Positions 57,061 through 64,000 of a DNA stretch of 64,000 bases are shown here, in pieces. Position numbers and translations under genes: made by a program. Position 1 is the first letter of the stretch, and each line of letters begins with the position of its first letter. Below the pieces are notes generated by a model. It saw nothing but the letters and a program-made list of their open reading frames with translations. It did no database searches and was not told where the DNA came from. The stretch comes from Paraescarpia echinospica (taxonomy: Eukaryota > Annelida > Polychaeta > Sabellida > Siboglinidae): assembly GCA_020002185.1 (NCBI GenBank), contig CM034532.1, positions 30,085,619-30,149,618 on the forward strand, given 5' to 3'.

Positions 57061-58159
57061 AAAGGTTCTAATCAAATAGCAGAGGCTTCCCATCCAACAC
57101 AAAAGGAGTTACCAGGCAGGTGCCCCTAATTGTCATTGTGTAAATAAATGTGTCCACTGAGAAAGGCAATAAGACGAAGTCTGACTGATCTGAATTTGGC
57201 TTACTGTCTGTTGGCAGAAACTTAGCACTTGGCAGAAGAAAAAGGATAGTGTGTTTAGTTATTTCAGTGAAAAATTAACTTTAAATGAGTTCCTAGAATG
57301 CACTCGTTTCAATGTACTAAGAGTTTACGAGTACATCTGAGTACATAGTCAATAATTATGATATTGTGAAAATTAGTAAATTTCTTATTTCAAATAACTA
57401 TTTATTTCTAAAGGCATGGTAGCATAGTATATTACCTGTGCATATGAATCAAATAAATAAAAAATGTGTTATGTTCCTGTGATATTGATATAGGTTTTTA
57501 TGATGCCAATTGTCTTGCAGTAACCATTATATTAATTGCATTGAAGCCACAAGGGCTTTGTTTCATTAGGCAGCATCTTTATATTCTTTTCCCAGTCAGA
57601 AATATCAAGTTTATATCCATAGTTATACTTGTTACCAATCCAGGCCACAATCCTTGTGTTTGTTTAATTAAGCCAGGAAGTTCAATAAGCCCATAGTGAA
57701 AGGATCGTTCATCAGTTAGCCATAAAATGACCGTGTTGCTCTCACAAGTAACAGTGCTAAGTATTGCTAGCTGGGTCTTCATCTGAAGACGTTTAGTGAC
57801 TCAAGTCAGACAGCCTGCCCATGGTGCCAATTTGCAGTGTGGTTAAAGTACAAAGGAGATATTGAACCTTGGATATTAACAGTTGCTAATCCGCCCACAA
57901 CATGCCTAATAGTGCTATTGATTCATTGATTCATTCAGTTTTGACTAGCTACATATTTGTGGTGCATTGATAACTTTCATGCTTTAATTTGAATATTAAT
58001 GGTGATTATTTCTTTCTAATTTCAGAGAAAGCATGCTGGTGTAGAATTGACAACGCCGAAGGCATCACAACCAGATTCACAGCCAAACTTGACCAGTTCC
58101 TTCGCCACACCAAAGAAATTTGCGGCAACTGAATTGAAAAGATTTAACAATATTTGACA

Positions 58160-58975
58160 AGATTGCCACCCAGAGAATTAACTCTAGATGGCAGATGTAC
58201 AATGAAGCCTTTTGGCTTATCGAGAGTCCAACACGTTTTTATCTGCGTGTAGCCCGCCCCTCTGAGATATGTGTCGATTTTATTTTTAAACATATTCATG
58301 CTACTAGCACCCACACAATCAGCAGATAATATGTTCCATTCATTTATAGTCCTTTGTGAAAATGATAATTTTTTTATATCTAATCTACACTGCTCCTTTA
58401 CTAATGTAACTTCATGTCCTCTAGTCCTTTTATCTTTCGTAACCGAGAAAACATATTTCTATCAATATTTTCATAACCATGCAATATTTTAAACACTTCT
58501 ATTTGATCTCTTCTCAATCTGCTGGTATGTAGTGTTGTTAAACCATATCCTTTTAGGCGTATTTCGTAACTAAGATCCCTCATTTTGGTATAATTTTAAT
58601 AGCTCTCTTCTGTACTCTTTCTAGCATATATATGTCCTTCTTGCGATATGGCTTCCATGCTTATATACAATATTCTAAACGAGGCCTAACTATTGTTTTG
58701 TACAGCGGCAGTATTAATTCTTTTTCCTTATACGCTGTGTTTCGCTTAATTAATCCAAGGATTTGATTTCCCTTTGAAGCTGCAATTCCGCACTGCTCTG
58801 AAACCTTCATAGCAGCACTAATGGTTAACCCTAAGTCCTTTTCTTTTACAGTAGTACTTAGTACAGTACACCCATTGTATATTGTACATCTTCGTTCCCA
58901 TGTCTAGTGTGGAGGCATTGACATTTCCCAAAATTGAACAACATATGCCACTTTTCAGACCATTTGGTCAACCTG
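58160..58975 (-). mobile_element. LINE 3' fragment inserted in hAT transposase coding region
   Basis: On the minus strand: the WSEKWHMLFNFGKC block (about 58970), later LRDLSYEIRLKGYGLTTLHT and RLRRDQIEVFKILHGYENID with RNMFSRL (58580-58410). It is 5'-truncated and frameshifted. It separates the hAT exon at 58032 from the transposase core. Confidence 0.7.
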
Positions 58976-60968
58976 TTTGATCCACGCCAACGTCAAACAA
59001 CAAACGACCTGATATATTTTGTCACTGGCGACCTCATGCCCTTTTCACTAGTAGAAAATGTGCACTTCAACAAGCTTATCTCAATCTTCGAGCCTCGCTT
59101 CCAGTTGCCCAACAGGAAGCATTTGTTTACTGTTCTTCTCTACGATGCCTACAAGACTGTCTTCAGTAACGCCAAAAGCCGCCTGGATGCTGCTGAGAGT
59201 GTGTGGGTCAGAACTGATTTGTGGTTAAGTCGCCAAATGCGCAACTTCGTCGGTATGACCGGACATTGCGTCACTAATTGGAGCATGGATTCTTTCATGT
59301 TGGCGTGTAACAGATTCACCGGGCGTCACACCGGAGAACACATCATGCAGCAGTACACTGAGGTTATGGAATCCTTCGGCATCGCATCGAAGATCTGTGT
59401 AATCGGTACAGATAATACCTCCAACATGAAGCGCGCATTTTCTTTTCCTGGATTCAACACCAGTGTCCCCGATAGTGATGGAGATAACGACACCGACGAC
59501 GACGACGATGACGACGATATTGAACATGTAAATGTTGAAGTTCCTGAACTCCCACGACATTCATCATTCTTTGAACACACGCTTCAGTTAGTTGTGAAGG
59601 ACGGTTTCAAGGTTGCCACACAAACCAAGAAGGTGCTCGCCAAGGCTTCACCAATAATCAATCATGTGCGCAAATCTACAGTGGCCACGGAACTACTATA
59701 AGGCGAGAACAAGCTCCAAGCTGCCCATGCCACCAGAAATATAATTCTCGACTCAAGATGGTGCGTTCCATACCCTCCATCCATGGGGATAAGCTCGAGG
59801 CACTCGACGCTGCAAACTCACCACCTATGGCAGAAGCATTTGACACGACTTGGTGAATATCCTTACTCCCATCGAGGAAGCGACCGATTTCGTGCAGCGA
59901 GAGAAGACGGTGACAGCCAGTCTGGTAATCCCATGTATTATGGGGCTGTGTGTTCAACACGAAGAGGTAAACTCAACGTATCACGGAAAGCATCGGTGCT
60001 CTGAAGAAATCCGTGGACACTCGATTGAAGCATTATGAACATTCTGAGCTGTTCGCTGTTGCATAATCGCTTGGTCCACGTTTCAAGCTCCTTTGGGCCA
60101 ATGATGAACAATCCGCTATCACCAAAACTGCAGTGATCCGCAAGATGAATGCACTGCGCCCTCAAGCTGCTATCAGCAACACACGTGATACAAGTCCTCC
60201 CCCAAACAAGAGGAATCGTCTGCTCAGTTTCATGGCTTCATCTCTTGCACCAGCTGTACATCAGGACAATTCATCTTCAAACGAACTCGCTGAATACGAA
60301 AAATTGACAATTGACAGTTCGTGAAGAATTAACAATTGACAGTTCCCAAGATTGCCAGAGGAATCTGATCCCTTGGCATTATGGAAGCTGCACCGTGAAC
60401 AGTTTCCAACTCTGACGCGACTTGTACCGTTCTATCTAACCGTCCAGGTTATCTCTGCACCAGTCGAGTGAATCTTTAATGTCGCGGGCAAGGTATTTCG
60501 TCCAGACAGGTGTAGCCTGACAAACAAGAAGTTTGAACGCATCATGTTTGTTCGGTGCCACCAGAAATAACTGAACATCTAAAGAGTTGAGCAAAATGCA
60601 AATATTTTATGCCTTGACTTAAATAATGAATAAATGCATAATACTGCTACTTTTGTGTTTTCATCGCTTTGACTTTTACCATTATGAAAAATAAATGTAG
60701 CGTTCATTGTACTTGACTGTACGTGACTAAACATTTCAGAGTAATTTGTATTTGTACTTGATTTTTTTTCATAAAGTGTACTTCTACTTGCCAGTATTAC
60801 GTCAATTAGAAGGGCGTGCATCTGTTTTTGTTTTGGATACAAAACTGGCTTAGTTTTATATTTTTACAATTTAGAAGGTCATGGAACCCCCTCCGCTACC
60901 CTGATCAAAGCTCCTTTTGTCGCGCTTTTCTGCACATTTTCTGCACAGTTTTTTGCGACACCAGCGGT

Positions 60969-61366
60969 CGATGTGACGTCACCCCAGGTAACACCGCCAG
61001 GATTGAGCATGGCGCGCATCTATGCGGGTTGGTGTTTCAGGCCGTACGTAAAATTGCAATCGCGGAATTTAATATTATTTTATATCACCGAAAAGATAAT
61101 AATCTTACCTATAATTTGTCGCTGGATGCACCCATGATTTTTTTTTTTTTATACATGAGTTATTGCCGTTTGAACATTGCGAATACTCAAACTTGCAATG
61201 GATTTAATATGTTTTATATCACAGTAAAGATAATAATTGTATCTACAAATATGCCGCTGGAAAGATTTTTTTTTCGGTGATATCAAAAATATTAAATTCC
61301 GCGATTGCAATTTCAGGTACAGTCTGAAACAACAAGCTCAGCGGCATTGCATGTGGTGACGTCAGC
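60969..61366. mobile_element. Small foldback element (~400 bases)
   Basis: The left arm has TGACGTCACC (60974), TGTTTCAGGCCGTAC and AAATTGCAATCGCGGAATTT (to about 61072). The right arm is the inverse: AAATTCCGCGATTGCAATTT at about 61292, then GTACAGTCTGAAAC and GGTGACGTCA to about 61363. The interior has two direct copies of a ~58-base unit (61069 and 61203). It is non-coding and MITE-like. Confidence 0.65.
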
Positions 61367-61997
61367 AACATCTGATGCACTGGTTGCTTTGTGACACGCA
61401 AATGACCACGTTTGAGCGGGCTTGGTGAAATGGATACACAATGAACAGGCTTCATATTTGTCACATTACTTGACAAGAGTATTAAGTTTAAGTATACGAA
61501 GCTTCAAATAAATTTCATTTCACTTTGTTTTTCCTAATTTAGGGGGTCACGGATCCCTCCCACTGATTGTCAACATGGATTTTTGGATTCAGCACACCCA
61601 CATATTTATAAAAAGGTTTGTTGGTATATTCCACTAACAAAATGCATACTGAACGTTTCAAAGGTACTTATTGGGACTGTTGCTCCTATCATAATATCTT
61701 GTTTGCTATGATAATAACGTTGAGGTGATTTGACTACACAACTTGCTTGACGACGATTAGGTTAACGGTGATATGCAAGCCGTTGTTGTTCGGCGCATCG
61801 TATTATTAACTCTGTTGTTGTTATTAACAACTAAATATCCTGCTTTTGAAGAACACTCGCAATGGCTGTTAAGATATTTTGTTATTTCATCTGTTCACTG
61901 ACCATGCACAAGCTTCTCACATTCGCTTTCTGCAGTGTCTCGGATAAGTGGTATCCGCCGCATCTTTCGTTCATAACAGAGTTTGCCTCCAACGTGC

Positions 61998-62225
61998 ACA
62001 ACGTCAAATCAAATCGTGACATCAATCGACACACGGCTCCGTACAAAATGTTCTGGAAAACAGGTAAATCTTAAGGTTAGATTTAAACACAGTATCCGAC
62101 ACTGCTATTGATGTGAGATGCCGCAAGTTCAACAGCGTTGCGACTGCCACGCGAAATGACCGGCCGCCCTGGTGACGCCTTGCACGTGGGACACGTCGTG
62201 GCCGGTGCTTTGTCCAGAGTGTCGA
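61998..62225 (-). mobile_element. 5'-truncated copy of the L2/CR1-type LINE
   Basis: Minus-strand reading VSDTVFKSNLKIYLFSRTFC matches the end of the 15249-18431 protein (NTDFKSNLKTYLFSRTFC). The 3' terminus GATGTCACGATTTGATTTGA is shared. It has frameshifts upstream. Confidence 0.75.
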
Positions 62226-63320
62226 CGGAGGGCATTCCGCTAAAACCATCGAGGTAATGGATGATGTGAGGGTGGATTACAGTGCGGTGCAAAGACTAGT
62301 CTCAGATAATAACTCTGTATTGCATTTGATTCACTGTACCTAGACTATTACTAAATGCTTGTTAGCTGATATGTTCACCGGGACACTTTGCCCACTGGTG
62401 TCTGCTGCTTGGACTCGGACAATATTTGACCACGAATTAGCTCACGCCGGAGTAAGGGCGATGCTCTGATTGATTTGTGATCATTCTGCTTGTTATGACA
62501 TGGTGAAGAACATACGATACCTACTCCTCCAATGACCAATGACGCAGAAGCCTGATTCTGCTGATATTGGAGACTGTTTGCAAGCGCCCCGACGTCGACT
62601 CCCTTCCCTATCCCTGTGGATCGATGGGACCGGGTAGAGATTCGCGCTCGGGGCACTTGCAGATACTCTATTGACGAAGGTGGTGATGACACGTGTTAGA
62701 CTAGATACATTACCTGCTTCAAGATTGAACTCTTTCTGGGTGAGATTGAACATTATTGGACATACTTGTGTTCGGTTTTTTTATGTTTTCATGCACTTTC
62801 TGTTCTGGGCAATGGCCTATGTAGGGTTTTGTTGCAGTGACACCCCCTTCCCTCGAAGTACTTGTTGACGGTGAATCTGGTGAGATACAAGACAGGGGAG
62901 TTGGTTAAACGAAGTATATGTGAATCGACATGGTTGCCGTGGTTGTCGTTGTTATTGTGTGAAATAAGGAATATATATATATATATATATATATTAAATA
63001 TCGTGTTTAATAATAATAATACGCTTTGCAAGACGACTGACGACGCAAAAGAAAGGATTGTAAACGGACAGAATAATTGTAATTAAAAATATTCTCATTA
63101 CTTACAAGCGAGCACGCTCATTTTCGTTTTTTATTTGTTTTATTTGATGCTGTACACACAGCAGACCGGCTTTGTGTGACTGTTTATTAGCTTCTAAAAT
63201 AGTCATGCTTGGTCACGTTCTACTCGATCAAGACCGTACGATTGATTGACGTGGTGTTAAGTTTGAAGCAGTTTATGAAGTTCTACTTCTGTTTTTTTAT
63301 ATGCTGGTGACCTGAAGCAC
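62226..63320. other. Unassigned sequence upstream of the 17-base minisatellite
   Basis: No gene is recognised. It contains a TA microsatellite (62969-62995). Open frames at 62375-62753 on the minus strand have no recognisable motifs. Confidence 0.4.
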
Positions 63321-63321
63321 T

Positions 63322-63797
63322 TCGATAGTCTGCCACGACGCCTAGTCTGCCACGACGACTAGTCTGCCACGACGCCTAGTCTGCTACGACGCCTAGTCTG
63401 CCACGACGCCTAGTCTGCCACGACGACTACTCTGCCACGACGACTAGTCTGCCACGACGACTAGTCTGCCACGACGCCTAGTCTGCCACGACGACTAGTC
63501 TGCCACGACGACTAGTCTGCCACGACGCCTACTCTGCCACGACGACTACTCTGCCACGACGACTAGTCTGCCACGACGCCTAGTCTGCCACGACGACTAC
63601 TCTGCCACGACGACTAGTCTGCCACGACGCCTAGTCTGCCACGATGACTACTCTGCCACGACGACTAGTCTGCCACGACGCCTAGTCTGTCACGACGACT
63701 AGTCTGCCACGACGCCTAGTCTGCCACGACGACTACTCTGCCACGACGACTAGTCTGCCACGACGACTAGTCTGCCATGACGACTAGTCTGCCACCT
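63322..63797. repeat. 17-base minisatellite next to gene D 3' end
   Basis: About 28 copies of TAGTCTGCCACGACGAC or the variant ending GCC, with C for G at position 3 in some. The array is very uniform and ends about 40 bases from the gene D stop codon. Confidence 0.95.
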
Positions 63798-63836
63798 AGA
63801 CTAGTCTGCGTCTGCTTCAATCACGACTAGCTCGGA

Positions 63837-64000
63837 CTAGCTTGCAATTTCCTCCTCATATACGTCATCTTGTTTGTCATCTTCGTTGTAGTCATCTTCA
63901 TCCATTTCGTCTTGTACGATTGCGTCCGCCAGCGACTTCGACTTGAACTTGACAAGCGAGAGGAGCATGAGGAAGACGAGGGGGAAGCGGCTGAGCGACT
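63837..64000 (-). CDS. Gene D: last exon of a probable fourth four-pass family member (partial)
   Basis: The minus-strand frame is open from the window edge to TAG at 63837-63839, about 54 codons. It reads SLSRFPLVFLMLLSLVKF, a hydrophobic segment, then KSKSLADAIVQDE and an acidic Asp/Glu-rich tail ending YEEEIAS. The hydrophobic helix plus acidic tail has the layout of the end of gene A (HKFLLLFAMSTAMMY then an acidic tail). It faces genes A-C in the opposite orientation. The frame is inferred from open length and composition; other frames hit stops or are Ser-rich. The rest of the gene is outside the window. Confidence 0.5.
   Translation of the reverse strand, partial: SLSRFPLVFLMLLSLVKFKSKSLADAIVQDEMDEDDYNEDDKQDDVYEEEIAS

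Larger units (their letters stand above)
55714..60567 (+). pseudogene. hAT transposase with BED zinc finger, broken
   Basis: The first exon (55714-55849) encodes a BED-type finger start: FDHFVV, CKHC. An in-frame TAG interrupts it before LKHMK. A GT-AG intron (about 55850-58031) splits the finger; the next exon starts RKHAGVELTTPK. After a LINE insert the core resumes at about 58976 and is open to 59701. It contains VRTDLWLS (first catalytic Asp), VIGTDNTSNMKRAF (second Asp region) and an acidic Asp run. Further parts are out of frame: LVNILTPIEEATDF (59850-59890). The C-terminal dimerisation domain has FPTLTRLVPFYL, VISAPVE, a stop, then IFNVAGKVFRPDR (60390-60567). Stops and frameshifts make it inactive. 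Confidence 0.7.
55111..60800 (+). mobile_element. hAT-type DNA transposon, decayed, with nested LINE fragments
   Basis: The left end starts CAGTGATGGGTACTCGAGTA and continues with repeated GTACTTG words, typical of animal hAT ends. A transposase gene in pieces follows. The right end is less clear: GTACTTG-like words recur inverted at about 60700-60795, but no exact terminus or 8-base duplication was found. Two LINE fragments (56819-57060 and 58160-58975) and a CA/TA microsatellite (56585-56695) lie inside. Confidence 0.65.

Noticed and set aside
63322..63797. Regular repeat array considered as CRISPR
   Set aside because: Units are contiguous 17-mers with no unique spacers, in a eukaryotic genome; it is a minisatellite.

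Overview
The window is nuclear DNA from an animal, most likely a marine invertebrate. Genes are split by GT-AG introns. Non-coding DNA is AT-rich and loaded with microsatellites. Mobile elements are of metazoan kinds: Ty3/gypsy, L2/CR1-like LINEs, tRNA-derived SINEs, hAT and long-TIR DNA elements. The species cannot be fixed from the sequence. No bacterial operons, rRNA, functional tRNA genes or CRISPR arrays were seen.

Layout. 0-1.3 kb: the 3' end of a gypsy element (integrase plus LTR). 1.8-5.3 kb and 19.5-23.4 kb: two copies of one segmental duplication, each carrying the first coding exon of an SLC35E1-like transporter on the minus strand. 6.3-9.2 and 10.2-13.0 kb: two DNA elements with terminal inverted repeats of several hundred bases. 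13.2-18.7 kb: an intact L2/CR1-type LINE inserted into an older, decayed LINE that also holds a SINE. 23.7-32.5 kb: a complete fukutin (FKTN) gene of 8 coding exons, head-to-head with the better-preserved SLC35E1-like exon, with 376 bases between the two start codons. 39.1-42.1 kb: a third long-TIR element. 35.9-52.7 kb and the right edge: four genes (called A, B, C, D here) for small four-pass membrane proteins of a family I do not recognise. 54.3-60.8 kb: decayed nuclease-like and hAT transposase genes.

Two themes link the genes. First, FKTN (a Golgi enzyme of alpha-dystroglycan glycosylation) and the SLC35E1-like gene (a nucleotide-sugar-transporter-type membrane protein) could share one promoter. 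Second, genes A, B and C all have a phase-2 intron at the same point between predicted membrane segments 2 and 3, and their second halves align almost without gaps. They are therefore old tandem paralogues although their sequences have diverged strongly. The strongest candidates for something undescribed are this four-pass family and the long-TIR elements carrying a nuclease-like protein with a cysteine-rich C-terminus.
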